Shown: positions 44,090 through 52,686 of the stretch, one piece after another | Position numbering within the stretch: position 1 is the first letter of the stretch | Layout of the letters: each line of letters starts with the position of its first letter | Source of the DNA: Chloroflexota bacterium | GTDB taxonomy: Bacteria; Chloroflexota; Chloroflexia; Chloroflexales; Herpetosiphonaceae | Direction of reading: 5' to 3' | DNA length: 64,000 nucleotides | Assembly: GCA_020161265.1 (NCBI GenBank) | Contig: JAIUOC010000008.1 | Location: 186,001 to 250,000, forward strand | The notes under the pieces: model-generated | What the model saw: only the letters and a program-made list of their open reading frames with translations | Database searches by the model: none | What the model was told of the DNA's origin: nothing | Made by a program: the position numbers and the translations under genes

Positions 44090-44223
44090 CAATCTGTGCT
44101 AATCTGTGGCTATAACAAAGATCATTCGTGCAATTCGTGCAATTCGTGGCTACAACAGCCTTCGCATTCTTCGCGATCTTCGTGGTTTCAAGCTTTGTGC
44201 GCTTCATGCCCTGCGCGGATCAG
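44090..44223 (+). repeat. CTTCGTG-type repeat overlapping the ubiB stop codon
   Basis: AATCTGTG units, then TTCGTGCAA units, then TTCGCATTCTTCGCGATCTT-type units, ending GCGGATCAG. The final ATCA supplies the TGA stop of the UbiB-like gene on the other strand. Confidence 0.7.
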
Positions 44224-45908
44224 ATATCTTTAAAGCGTGGCAACAACGCCCAAACCAACAAACCACCAGCCAGCCACCACATCCAAGGGTTATCAATCTG
44301 CATGGTTTGCAAAATACTCGCGCTGATCATCAGGGCGCTGGCGGCGATGGTTGCGGTGAGCCGACTAAATGCCCGTTCGATCCGTTTGGTGGTACGCTCT
44401 AATTTCACAATTTCGGTGCGTACTTGCAAATCGCCTTGGGCGGCTTTGGCATAAAATTGTTTGGCATGGCGCGGAATTTGGCTGAGATCAGTGATTAATT
44501 CGCGGCCTTCGTTAATGACCCGCTCACGTAGATCGCGGCCACTGGTTTGCTCACGAATAAAACGCAAGGCAAATGGTTTGGTCACGCTGAAAATATCAAA
44601 ATCGGGCGCTAAACCAGCTGCTACGCCACCGATAATGCCGACTGTGCGCCCCAAAAACAGCAACGATTGGGGCAACTGAAACGGCAAATCATACAGCAAT
44701 TCGCTTAATCCGCCGACAAAACCCTCAACATCAATTTGTTGCAGTTCGCGAATCGTGCGGCCATAGGTGTAGGAAAACCAAATTTCTAAGGCTTGGCGCA
44801 ATTGTTGATCGTTGGCATTGGGCATGACCACGCCAATCGAGCGTGCGCCGTCGATCATGCGCTGTGGTTCACGCATCACCACGCCAGCCGCAATTGTGGC
44901 GAGGCCATCCATCACGCTTTGGGGAATCGAATCGACCATACCAAAATCGAGGAAGGTGATTACAAAAGGTTGTTTGCCATTTGCCAAACGTTCGCCAATC
45001 GGGCGCACAAATAAATTGCCTGGGTGCGGGTCGGCGTGAAAAAAACCATCGGTAAAGCATTGTTGCAAATAGGCCAAATACAGCTTTTCGGCCAAATCCA
45101 GCCGATCAATTCCGGCGGCATCAAGCGCAGCATATTCGGAAATTTTGATGCCCTCGATTCGCTCCATCACCAAAATGCGTTCAGTTGAATAATCGCGCTG
45201 AATTTTTGGCACGTAAATGTGATCGTTGCCAGTAAAATTACGCTGAAAGCGCTCGGCGTGATCAGCTTCGCTTAGGTAATCGAGTTCGCGCAAGGTGATC
45301 CGCGAAAATTCTTCGATCAGTGCAGGTAAATCGGTACGGCGGCGAATCGGGCCGTAATATTGCATCCAACTAGCAACCCAGCGCAGTGCAGCAATATCAA
45401 TTTCGACAAATTGCTCAATTTGTGGACGTTGAATTTTGATAGCAATTGGTTGGTTATCGTGAAGCGTGGCAAAATGTACTTGACCAAACGAAGCAGCAGC
45501 GATTGGCTCACGCTCAAACGTTTTAAAAATGTGATCGAGTGGTTGGCCTAATTCGTGTTCGATCGTAGCTTGAATCAAGCGAAATGGCACAGGCGAAACT
45601 TCATCTTGCAAGCCGATCAAATCTTCAACCACTGCTGGCGGCAACACATCAACCCGTGTTGAAGCAAATTGCCCAAGCTTAATCATCACGCCGCCAAGAT
45701 CGATCGCCAAGTCGCGAAAACGTCGCGAAAACCGCCGATAGCGCTCGATCCGCGTGCGATCCGCGTACCAGCGAAACCAAAACTGCCGTCCAAGCAACAG
45801 ATCCCAGACGATAATATGGGCGACTAAGCGCACAAAAAACCACGCGACGCGGAAGAAACGGCGGCGACGTGGAACATTCGGCAACGACACCAACTCAGTT
45901 TTACTCAT
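44220..45908 (-). CDS. ABC1/UbiB-family atypical kinase
   Basis: A 562-residue membrane-associated protein kinase-like protein. Family motifs are KLGQFAS (KxGQ), the Ala-rich loop AAASFGQVH, HADPHPGNLF and FLDFGMV. Two hydrophobic C-terminal helices (ATIAASALMISASIL; WWLAGGLLVWALL) anchor it. Homologues promote quinone or isoprenoid lipid synthesis by ATP hydrolysis; this organism should use menaquinone, so a ubiquinone role is unlikely. It stands alone, and its stop codon lies within a dispersed repeat. Confidence 0.92.
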   Translation of the reverse strand: MSKTELVSLPNVPRRRRFFRVAWFFVRLVAHIIVWDLLLGRQFWFRWYADRTRIERYRRFSRRFRDLAIDLGGVMIKLGQFASTRVDVLPPAVVEDLIGLQDEVSPVPFRLIQATIEHELGQPLDHIFKTFEREPIAAASFGQVHFATLHDNQPIAIKIQRPQIEQFVEIDIAALRWVASWMQYYGPIRRRTDLPALIEEFSRITLRELDYLSEADHAERFQRNFTGNDHIYVPKIQRDYSTERILVMERIEGIKISEYAALDAAGIDRLDLAEKLYLAYLQQCFTDGFFHADPHPGNLFVRPIGERLANGKQPFVITFLDFGMVDSIPQSVMDGLATIAAGVVMREPQRMIDGARSIGVVMPNANDQQLRQALEIWFSYTYGRTIRELQQIDVEGFVGGLSELLYDLPFQLPQSLLFLGRTVGIIGGVAAGLAPDFDIFSVTKPFALRFIREQTSGRDLRERVINEGRELITDLSQIPRHAKQFYAKAAQGDLQVRTEIVKLERTTKRIERAFSRLTATIAASALMISASILQTMQIDNPWMWWLAGGLLVWALLPRFKDI

Positions 45909-46261
45909 ACTCAGTATTATAGCAGGCCAGCGCGGCCAGCGTTAGGGAAGATAGAACATAGAGCAAAGAACATAGAACATAGGAGTTGGAAACGAGGGGT
46001 CAGTCAATTTAACGCAGAGGCGCAGAGAGATTAGGGCTATAGGCGTTGGGCTATAGGAAAATAATCTGGGTCAATCTGTTCCAATCTGTGGCTAAAACCC
46101 CTAACCTTCGTGCGCTTCGCGTTCTTCGCGGTTCCGTCCTTCGTGTCCTTCGTGTCCTTCGTGGATCAAATAGATGCTACACTGAGTGCTGGCAATTAAT
46201 CTGCTTAATCAGCGTCAAAACTATAGAGAATTGTAAATTATTAATTGAAAGGGTTTGTCCA
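45909..46261. repeat. Gene-free stretch with heptamer and CTTCGTG-type repeats
   Basis: Four AACATAG-type heptamers (45955-45982), a GGCTATAGGCG element (46034-46056), and a CTTCGTG-type repeat (46062-46170) ending in CTTCGTGGATCA. The order heptamers then AATCTGTGGCT then CTTCG units is the same as at 35.6-35.8 kb. Confidence 0.7.
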
Positions 46262-46897
46262 ATGCCCGATGGAAATGCTTACGATCAGGCCTATTATGCC
46301 ATGTCGCGGCCTGAGGCTGGGCGCAAAAGTCTGGTTGATACCTTACGCGATCGCTATATTCGTCGCCATGTGTTGCGCTTTCGCCAAACTGGGCGATTGT
46401 TGGATATTGGCTGTGGGTTGGGTTTATTTTTGCAATCGATGACCCCGCCGTTTGAGCCATTTGGCACTGATATTTCGGCCTATGCCGTGGCTCAAGCTCA
46501 GCAACGCCTGCCCCAAGCCAAATTATTCGTTGGCAGCATTTTGGATGGAATTCCATTCAGCGTTAATTTCGATGTGATTACGGCAATCAATGTAGTTGAA
46601 CATTTGGAGCAACCCGCATTGGCAGTTGCCGCGATTCGCGAACGCTTGCAATTGGGTGGTTTGTTTGTCGCGCATTTACCAACAATCGGCAATCGTTTGC
46701 AAGCGCGGATTTATCGTGGCTCATATGATGCCGACCCAACCCATATTTATCGGCCAAGTGGCCGTGAATTTCGCGGAGTAGCCGAGGCAGCAGGCTTTAA
46801 AACTGTGTTCGAAACCTACTCGCCATTTGCTCCAGCCGTGGTATGGCGCAATTTGCCTTGGCATCCAGCCTATTTGGCAATCTTCCAAGCTCGCTAA
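46262..46897 (+). CDS. SAM-dependent class I methyltransferase
   Basis: A 211-residue enzyme from the ATG at 46262 (GAAAGGG upstream). The SAM-binding motif I is LLDIGCGLGLFLQSM, motif II Asp is in FGTDISAYAVAQAQ, and ITAINVVEHLEQPALAVAAI is the usual post-II strand. The fold and RLQLGGLFVAHLPTIGN match lipid/small-molecule methyltransferases of the type found near glycan clusters. The substrate is unknown. The upstream open frame crosses the repeat and is not coding. Confidence 0.88.
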   Translation: MPDGNAYDQAYYAMSRPEAGRKSLVDTLRDRYIRRHVLRFRQTGRLLDIGCGLGLFLQSMTPPFEPFGTDISAYAVAQAQQRLPQAKLFVGSILDGIPFSVNFDVITAINVVEHLEQPALAVAAIRERLQLGGLFVAHLPTIGNRLQARIYRGSYDADPTHIYRPSGREFRGVAEAAGFKTVFETYSPFAPAVVWRNLPWHPAYLAIFQAR

Positions 46898-46908
46898 ATC
46901 AAAATAGA

Positions 46909-46942
46909 CCACATCCATCAACAGCAAACTTGATGGATGTGG
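46909..46942. terminator. Bidirectional terminator between methyltransferase and acyl-CoA dehydrogenase genes
   Basis: CCACATCCATCA/TGATGGATGTGG, a perfect 12-bp stem with a 10-base loop. TTATTT follows on the plus strand and TATTTT on the minus strand. Confidence 0.8.
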
Positions 46943-46952
46943 CTTATTTCAG

Positions 46953-48113
46953 CTAACCACGTTTGCGCAACAACCCCGCATATTTGGCAATAATCCCCAG
47001 CATAATTTCATCAGCGCCACCGCCGATTGATAGCAAACGGGCATCACGAAAATAACGCGCCATCGGATATTCTTCAACATAGCCCATGCCACCGTGGAAT
47101 TGTAAACAGCTATCGGCAACCTCGCGAGCCAAGCGCCCAGCCTTGAGTTTGGCCATCGAAACCTCTTTGGTAATGTCGTGGCCTGCCAAAAGCAAACGAG
47201 TGCAGTGATAATTGAGTTGACGCAATGCCTCAATCTCGGTCAATAACTCGGCTAAACGAAAATGAATATATTGGTTTTCAATCAAGGGCTTGCCAAATGT
47301 TTGACGCTCACGGCAATAGTTGCTGGTCATTTCAACAATGCGTTCCATGGCCGAAACCGCCGAAACCGCGCCAATCAAGCGTTCTTTTTGAAATTGCTGC
47401 ATTTGCAATACAAAGCCTTGGCCTTCTTCGCCGATGCGATTGGCGACTGGCACGCGCACATCGTCAAATGCCAACAACGCCGTATCGCTGGAATGATTGC
47501 CCAATTTCTCTAGTTTCTTGGAAACATGAAAGCCTGGAGTATTAGTTGGGACGATCAGTAGCGACATAGATTTATAGCCAGGTTCGTCGCTGGTGCGGGC
47601 CAAAAGCGTAATAAAATCGGCCTGTGTGCCATTGGTGATCCACATTTTATGACCGTTGATTACATACTCATTGCCATCGCGTACCGCCCGCGTGCGAATC
47701 GCCGCGACATCGGAGCCAGCATCAGGCTCGGAAATGGCCACCGCTGCGATCATTTCGCCACGAATTGCGGGAGCCAAAAAGCGCTGACGTAACTCGTCGC
47801 TGCCAAATTCGGCCAAGGCGGGCGTGGCCATATCGGTATGTACCGCAATCGCCATGGGCACGCCACCACAATCAGCGTAGCCTAATTCCTCGGCCAACAC
47901 CACGTTATACCAATAATCTAAGCCTGCGCCGCCATAGGCTTCGGGGTAGGAAACGCCCAACGCATCTAATTCGCCTAATTTTTTGAATAAGGCATGGCCT
48001 GGAAAAGCCCGTTCATGCTCCCATTGCTCGACGAACGGGTTAATTTCGCGTTCAACAAACCGCCGAATCGTTTGGCGAAACAGTTCATGCTCAGCGTTAA
48101 AATAGAGCGACAT
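46953..48113 (-). CDS. Acyl-CoA dehydrogenase
   Basis: A 386-residue flavoenzyme catalysing alpha-beta desaturation of an acyl-CoA. Signatures are AVAISEPDAGSDVAAIRTRA, KMWITNGTQADFITLLA and QFHGGMGYVEEYPMARYFRDARL. The usual catalytic Glu near the C-terminus is Gly (SIGGGADEIM), as in isovaleryl- and long-chain-type enzymes; Glu244 in KERLIGA probably takes its place. The start at 48113 has AAGGAGG upstream. Alone on the strand, so the pathway (branched-chain or fatty acid) is not shown by context. Confidence 0.93.
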   Translation of the reverse strand: MSLYFNAEHELFRQTIRRFVEREINPFVEQWEHERAFPGHALFKKLGELDALGVSYPEAYGGAGLDYWYNVVLAEELGYADCGGVPMAIAVHTDMATPALAEFGSDELRQRFLAPAIRGEMIAAVAISEPDAGSDVAAIRTRAVRDGNEYVINGHKMWITNGTQADFITLLARTSDEPGYKSMSLLIVPTNTPGFHVSKKLEKLGNHSSDTALLAFDDVRVPVANRIGEEGQGFVLQMQQFQKERLIGAVSAVSAMERIVEMTSNYCRERQTFGKPLIENQYIHFRLAELLTEIEALRQLNYHCTRLLLAGHDITKEVSMAKLKAGRLAREVADSCLQFHGGMGYVEEYPMARYFRDARLLSIGGGADEIMLGIIAKYAGLLRKRG

Positions 48114-48203
48114 CACAGCCTCCTTGCTTTGGGCATCGCAATCGTAGCCCGATTGTAGCATAGCCCATTTAAGCGGCTGGCTTGGTATTAAGTGAGGTAG
48201 GTT

Positions 48204-49091
48204 ATGCGTTATATACCATTTTTTGGCAAGAGGATCATGATTGTGCTGCTATTGCAAGGGTGTATGCAAGCAACCTCAACTCCTGCGCCATCTGCTCAAG
48301 CAACGGATACCCCAACAAGTTCACCAACAACCTTTCCAACACCTGTGGCTACCGCGACACTCCAAGCGCAGTTGCCAATCGCTACGGTCATGCAACCCTC
48401 AGCGACTGCAACGCTTGAAATGCTGCCAACCATGATTCAAGCGACCTTTACGCCTGAAATGCTACCAACAATTATTCAACCTACGTTTGCCCCAAGCCCG
48501 ATTCCTAGTAATACTTCGCTACCCGCCAGCCCAGTTGTGGCAACAGACGCACCAACCATTGCACCACCACTCTCAACCGAGCCACCTGCAAGCACGCTTG
48601 TATATGTTTTTCCGATTCAACCTGCCAATGTTGCAACGTTCGGGTCGTGTCATCACGATTATCCGGCTAGCGATATCTTTGCACCACTTGGTACAGCGTT
48701 TGTGGCAGTCACGGGCGGAGTTATTGATTTTGTCAGTTATCGCGATGAATGGGACTCAAGCAATGACGATCCTGCGCTACGTGGCGGCTTATCGATTGCG
48801 CTGATTGGCGACGACGGAATTCGTTACTATGGCTCGCATTTATCAGGTATTGCCGATGGGATTACGGTTGGCAATCGCGTGGAAATTGGCCAGTTGCTTG
48901 GTTGGGTTGGCCAAAGTGGCAATGCCCGTTCAACCCCTGCGCATCTTCATTTCGGCATCTCCTACCCCAGTAGCCCCGATGATTGGCAAATTCGGCGGGG
49001 GACACTCAATCCAGTGCCTTATTTGAACGATTGGCGCAATGGCCGTAACACTACGCCCGATCCATCCCAGAACTTAGGCGGAGCGTGTTAA
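48204..49091 (+). CDS. M23-family peptidase-like lipoprotein
   Basis: A 295-residue lipoprotein. The signal peptide ends in LLLQGC (Cys near residue 20). A Thr/Pro linker of about 110 residues reaches the M23 domain (about 130-280), with HHDYPASDIFAPLG (His/Asp), HLSGIADGITVGNRVEIGQLLGWVG in two parts, and HLHFGIS. The zinc ligands are present, so an active endopeptidase is plausible. GAGGTAGG precedes the ATG. It is the second M23 protein of the window and lacks the LysM/SH3 parts of the first. Confidence 0.87.
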   Translation: MRYIPFFGKRIMIVLLLQGCMQATSTPAPSAQATDTPTSSPTTFPTPVATATLQAQLPIATVMQPSATATLEMLPTMIQATFTPEMLPTIIQPTFAPSPIPSNTSLPASPVVATDAPTIAPPLSTEPPASTLVYVFPIQPANVATFGSCHHDYPASDIFAPLGTAFVAVTGGVIDFVSYRDEWDSSNDDPALRGGLSIALIGDDGIRYYGSHLSGIADGITVGNRVEIGQLLGWVGQSGNARSTPAHLHFGISYPSSPDDWQIRRGTLNPVPYLNDWRNGRNTTPDPSQNLGGAC

Positions 49092-49203
49092 CTAGATTGA
49101 TTAACGGATAGGCGAAAATCAAATCTGTGCTAGAGTGAATAGCGTCAGGGTTTCGGCGCTGGCAACTAGTTAAACAGATACCTAATCTATGAGGAGCAAT
49201 TGT

Positions 49204-50097
49204 ATGCAGCGCTGGTGGCGGGTTCTTTATGGTGTGATTATTGTTGGCTTGGTGGGCTGTGGTGCAGCTACACCAACCGCAACTCCGGTGGCCAAAAGCC
49301 GCGTTCAGGCAGTTTTGGCAGCATCTAATTTGGTAGTTGGCCCAAATCGCTTGCCAATCGGCTTGATCGTCGATGGTTCACCGATTAACGATCCCAATGT
49401 GCAAGTCAAGTTGCGCTTGTATTATCTTGATGGAACCGATGCTGAGAAAACTCAAGTGGCTGGTGAAGGCAGCGCCGATTACTTTGGCCAAGGCTTGCCC
49501 GCTGGTATTTACGTAACCTACCCTGATTTTAAAAAGGCTGGTGATTGGGGCGTTGAAGTTGAGGCAACCTTGCCTGGCAAAGAGCCAACCGTCAGTACCT
49601 TGCGGCTCTCGGTTTTGGCCCAAGATCCTACGCCTGCGATTGGTAGCAAAGCGATTGCCGTCGATACACCAACCGTCAAAACTGCGCCAGATCTGAGCCA
49701 AATCAGCTCTGATCCAAATCCCAATCCGGCCTTGTATCAATTGAGCATTGCCGATGCGATTACGAGCGGCAAGCCCACCGCGATTTTGTTTGGCACACCT
49801 GGCTTTTGCAAAACCGCCACCTGTGGCCCGAGCGTCACAGTGTTGGGCAATTTACAGAAAACCTATGGCGAAAAGATGAATTTTATCCATGTGGAAGTCT
49901 ATAAATTTCCCTTTAGCGAATCTGTCCAAGCTAATCCACCATTATTAGTCCCAGCCATGGCCGAATGGCGCTTGCAAAGCGAGCCATGGTTGTTTTTGCT
50001 CGGCAAAGATGGCACGATTGTCAATAAATATGAGGGTGGAATTACAACCGAAGAACTTGGCCCGATGATCGATACGATCTTAGCCCAAGGGATTTAG
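49204..50097 (+). CDS. Lipoprotein with thioredoxin-like domain
   Basis: A 297-residue lipoprotein with lipobox VGCG, starting at the ATG at 49204 (GAGGAGCAATTGT before it). The N-terminal half has an Ig-like look (VKLRLYYLDGTDAEKT, GDWGVEVEATLPG). The C-terminal half is a thioredoxin-like fold: ILFGTPGFCKTATCGPSV, with the two Cys separated by four residues instead of two, then FIHVEVYKFPF, AEWRLQSEPWLFLLGKDG. It may be a redox or copper-binding protein; SCO-like proteins have CxxxC. Function inferred only. Confidence 0.8.
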   Translation: MQRWWRVLYGVIIVGLVGCGAATPTATPVAKSRVQAVLAASNLVVGPNRLPIGLIVDGSPINDPNVQVKLRLYYLDGTDAEKTQVAGEGSADYFGQGLPAGIYVTYPDFKKAGDWGVEVEATLPGKEPTVSTLRLSVLAQDPTPAIGSKAIAVDTPTVKTAPDLSQISSDPNPNPALYQLSIADAITSGKPTAILFGTPGFCKTATCGPSVTVLGNLQKTYGEKMNFIHVEVYKFPFSESVQANPPLLVPAMAEWRLQSEPWLFLLGKDGTIVNKYEGGITTEELGPMIDTILAQGI

Positions 50098-50108
50098 CCC
50101 AAATCCGT

Positions 50109-50138
50109 GCAGCAGTAGTGCAACCGCGTTGCTGCTGC
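50109..50138 (+). terminator. Weak hairpin after the thioredoxin-like lipoprotein gene
   Basis: GCAGCAG/CTGCTGC with additional CAAC/GTTG pairing and a small bulge. There is no T run, so it is uncertain. Confidence 0.35.
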
Positions 50139-50198
50139 AACCTTGTTGATCCCCCAACGTAAACAATCACGATTCTGATGAGTAATGAGAGAACATCC

Positions 50199-50789
50199 AT
50201 GCAATCTTCACTGATCAAACAACGTCTACGTGTGCCATATTATCGCTGGCAGATTTTTGCTGTCTTTCTATATTTTATCTTGGTAGTCTTCAATTTCTGG
50301 ATACCAACGAAGACCAGTGTGCCATTAATTACCTACTCGAATATGATTATATATCCGCTTCTGCTGATTCAATTCGGCATGAATGTTATTTCTTATCTCG
50401 ATCTGAGTGCTCGTGGCTTGGTCATGCGACGTGGTTGGCAACGTTTTGAAGTTAATTGGGAGCACATTGAATCGTTTGGCATTGGCTCAATTGGCCGACG
50501 GCGCTATCTGCCCTATATTATTTTGCATCAGCCGATTAAAGGCTTACCAAGCGTGAAATTAAAAGAACTAACGCCAGAACAACGACAGCGCACATTAACC
50601 CTAGAAGGTTGGGATAACCCCGAAATTATTGCTAAAGCCTTACATGCCAGTCTGGCATCTACGACCGATCAATGGCAAGTGACTCCCGATTTTTCCAAAA
50701 GCCTGAAGTTTTTTTATTCGTATCAACAGATCGTTGTTTGGTCAATATTGATTGTTGGATTTATTTTTGCCTATTTAATCTTGAAATAA
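50199..50789 (+). CDS. Tandem membrane paralog 1, PH-like core
   Basis: About 196 residues from the ATG at 50199 (GAGAG upstream; an ATG 21 bases earlier is possible). Two N-terminal helices and one C-terminal helix flank a soluble core: GLVMRRGWQRFEVNWEHIES then GIGSIGRRRYLPYIILHQP, and LTPEQRQRTLTLEGWD. The core looks like the bacterial PH-like domains that follow paired membrane helices. First of four adjacent paralogs. Function unknown. Confidence 0.75.
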   Translation: MQSSLIKQRLRVPYYRWQIFAVFLYFILVVFNFWIPTKTSVPLITYSNMIIYPLLLIQFGMNVISYLDLSARGLVMRRGWQRFEVNWEHIESFGIGSIGRRRYLPYIILHQPIKGLPSVKLKELTPEQRQRTLTLEGWDNPEIIAKALHASLASTTDQWQVTPDFSKSLKFFYSYQQIVVWSILIVGFIFAYLILK

Positions 50790-50811
50790 TGAGCGTGATA
50801 GAGGACATTAA

Positions 50812-51414
50812 ATGACAATTCAGAATGATTCAATCAATCCAGTTAATTTAACATTTCGGTCAGCTTCGCGGCTTTATGGAATTACCTATCTGATCGTTTT
50901 TATGGGATTAGTATTAGCAAGTACTAAATATTTCGAACTTTCAATCTTGTGGCTAATATGGCTCTTTACAGCGAAATTACCCTTAAATATTGTCTATGCA
51001 ACTGCTTTATTGCGGATTACCGATACAGGTTTATTGATTCGGCGGGGCTGGCAACGGGCATTGATCCCTTGGAGCAATATTGAAGCTTTGGGCATTGCTA
51101 AAGGTCTGGTGCTTACATCAATTCCGTATATTGTTCTACGCGAACCGATTGCTCGCTTTCCGCAAGTTAGCTTAGCAGAACTTGCGCCTGAACAGCAAAA
51201 TCGCGCAATTACCTTGGAAGGCTGGAGTAAACACCAACACCTCTTTGAAACGCTCTTTCATCGTATTTCTAAAAATAATACTAGTTTTTATGTGATGCCA
51301 GAAATTAAACGCTATTCTGCGAATTTCTTATATTACGAGAAAATAGATTTGTATTTCACTTTTGGAAATATTGGTTTATTTGCAATTGGATATATGATCT
51401 ATAAATTGATTTAA
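50812..51414 (+). CDS. Tandem membrane paralog 2, PH-like core
   Basis: A 200-residue relative of the preceding protein: two N-terminal helices, GLLIRRGWQRALIPWSNIEA, PYIVLREPIARFP, LAPEQQNRAITLEGWSKHQ and a C-terminal helix. This copy and copy 1 share RRGWQR, PYI-[IV]-L and TLEGW, so they are closest to each other. Function unknown. DNA from here to 52 kb is clearly more AT-rich than its surroundings. Confidence 0.75.
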   Translation: MTIQNDSINPVNLTFRSASRLYGITYLIVFMGLVLASTKYFELSILWLIWLFTAKLPLNIVYATALLRITDTGLLIRRGWQRALIPWSNIEALGIAKGLVLTSIPYIVLREPIARFPQVSLAELAPEQQNRAITLEGWSKHQHLFETLFHRISKNNTSFYVMPEIKRYSANFLYYEKIDLYFTFGNIGLFAIGYMIYKLI

Positions 51415-51452
51415 TCGAAAATAATAATATATTTTTTAAGGAGAATGAACTT

Positions 51453-52016
51453 ATGCAACCAATAACCTTCAGAGCACTTAACTATAAGCGACAATTATTC
51501 ATAATGTTATTTTCCGGATGTATGACAATTGCCACTCCAATTATATTTAAAGTAATCTTTGATATGAAAAGATTTTCAGTATTTTTTATCATTATGGGTA
51601 TATTATATTTCTATGGAGCAATCAGTGACTACCGAAGAGAGTTAATTATTGATGATCGGGGAATTACTGTCAAAAGATTATTCAATCCCACCAGAACTGC
51701 CGAATGGAAGGATATTTCTGCTATCCAATATTTTATGTTTTTCAATCGGCCAATTGAATATATCCTTTTTGATCGTGATGTCCAGTTATTAGATTCGCTC
51801 TACCCTTCGATTGTGCCAAAACCATATAATCGACGGGTGTTGCTTTTAAATGAATGGGGTAATTATGAGCAAATCAAACTGCTAGCTGAACAAAAAATGT
51901 CGCCAATATCGAATAAAGCTTTAATCGTGCCATTTACGTTTAGTTTATCAAGCTTTATCAAACAAGTGCTTGTGTATGGAGTAATTATTATTCCAATTAT
52001 TATTATTTGGGGCTAG
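51453..52016 (+). CDS. Tandem membrane paralog 3, most divergent
   Basis: A 187-residue protein with two N-terminal helices, a core (RELIIDDRGITVKRLFNPTR) and a C-terminal helix. It keeps the layout but not the RRGWQR motif. AAGGAG precedes the ATG. Highly AT-rich coding sequence with many Lys and Ile codons, unlike its neighbours. Confidence 0.72.
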   Translation: MQPITFRALNYKRQLFIMLFSGCMTIATPIIFKVIFDMKRFSVFFIIMGILYFYGAISDYRRELIIDDRGITVKRLFNPTRTAEWKDISAIQYFMFFNRPIEYILFDRDVQLLDSLYPSIVPKPYNRRVLLLNEWGNYEQIKLLAEQKMSPISNKALIVPFTFSLSSFIKQVLVYGVIIIPIIIIWG

Positions 52017-52025
52017 GGTTTTACA

Positions 52026-52607
52026 ATGCAACGATATTTATTAACCATTCGCCCACGGTATTGGTGGGCAAGCTTGGGGTTTGTTGGGCTAGCTAGTGTG
52101 CTGGTCATCGTGATTACGATTCAAGCACTAACAACGCCAAATGTTGATCTTGGCCTAGGTTTGTTGTTTTTGGTTGGATTCATCGCATGGATTGCGCGTG
52201 GCTTGAATCAGTTTATCCGTGTAACTGAACAGAGTTTGATTATCAAACATTCAGGCAAACCAGTGATAATTGATTGGACCCATGTTGCTGGAGTTGGGAC
52301 ATTGCAAGGGGTGATGGGTATCGCCATGCCCTATCTGATTTTAAGTCAACCGTATGCCAATTTGCCTGAGCCAAATCTTCGCCGCCTGACCAATGCCAAT
52401 TTACGCGACGAGATTTTAATTATCAATCCGCTGCAGTGGAATAATATTGTCAAGCTTTGGCCGTTGATTCTACAATATCTACCCGCCACTAATGAATATC
52501 AAGTGCCGTTTGATTTTAATGCTACCCCAAAAATTGAACGCCGAATCATCGGGGCATTTGTTGGTATTAGTTTCTTGGCAATATTGTTGTTGTATTGGCT
52601 CTTTTAA
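52026..52607 (+). CDS. Tandem membrane paralog 4
   Basis: A 193-residue protein: two N-terminal helices, EQSLIIKHSGKPVIIDWTHV, MPYLILSQPYANLPEPNLRR and NPLQWNNIVKLW, then a C-terminal helix. It retains PYLIL and the acidic/tryptophan pattern of copies 1 and 2. It starts nine bases after copy 3, so the four genes are probably one transcript. Confidence 0.75.
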   Translation: MQRYLLTIRPRYWWASLGFVGLASVLVIVITIQALTTPNVDLGLGLLFLVGFIAWIARGLNQFIRVTEQSLIIKHSGKPVIIDWTHVAGVGTLQGVMGIAMPYLILSQPYANLPEPNLRRLTNANLRDEILIINPLQWNNIVKLWPLILQYLPATNEYQVPFDFNATPKIERRIIGAFVGISFLAILLLYWLF

Positions 52608-52637
52608 GCCGATTTTCGTGATACGATTGCTATGAGC

Positions 52638-52672
52638 CGCATCCAGTCCAATGCTGGATGCGTTGCTGTTTT
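52638..52672 (+). terminator. Hairpin after the paralog cluster
   Basis: CGCATCCAG/CTGGATGCG stem with a 7-base loop, then TTGCTGTTTT. A likely terminator for the four-gene cluster. Confidence 0.6.
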
Positions 52673-52686
52673 CAAGGAGTTTTCGT

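Noticed and set aside
46046-46261. Longer N-terminus for the methyltransferase
   Set aside because: The upstream frame crosses the CTTCGTG-type repeat; the ATG at 46262 has a ribosome site and fits the family.
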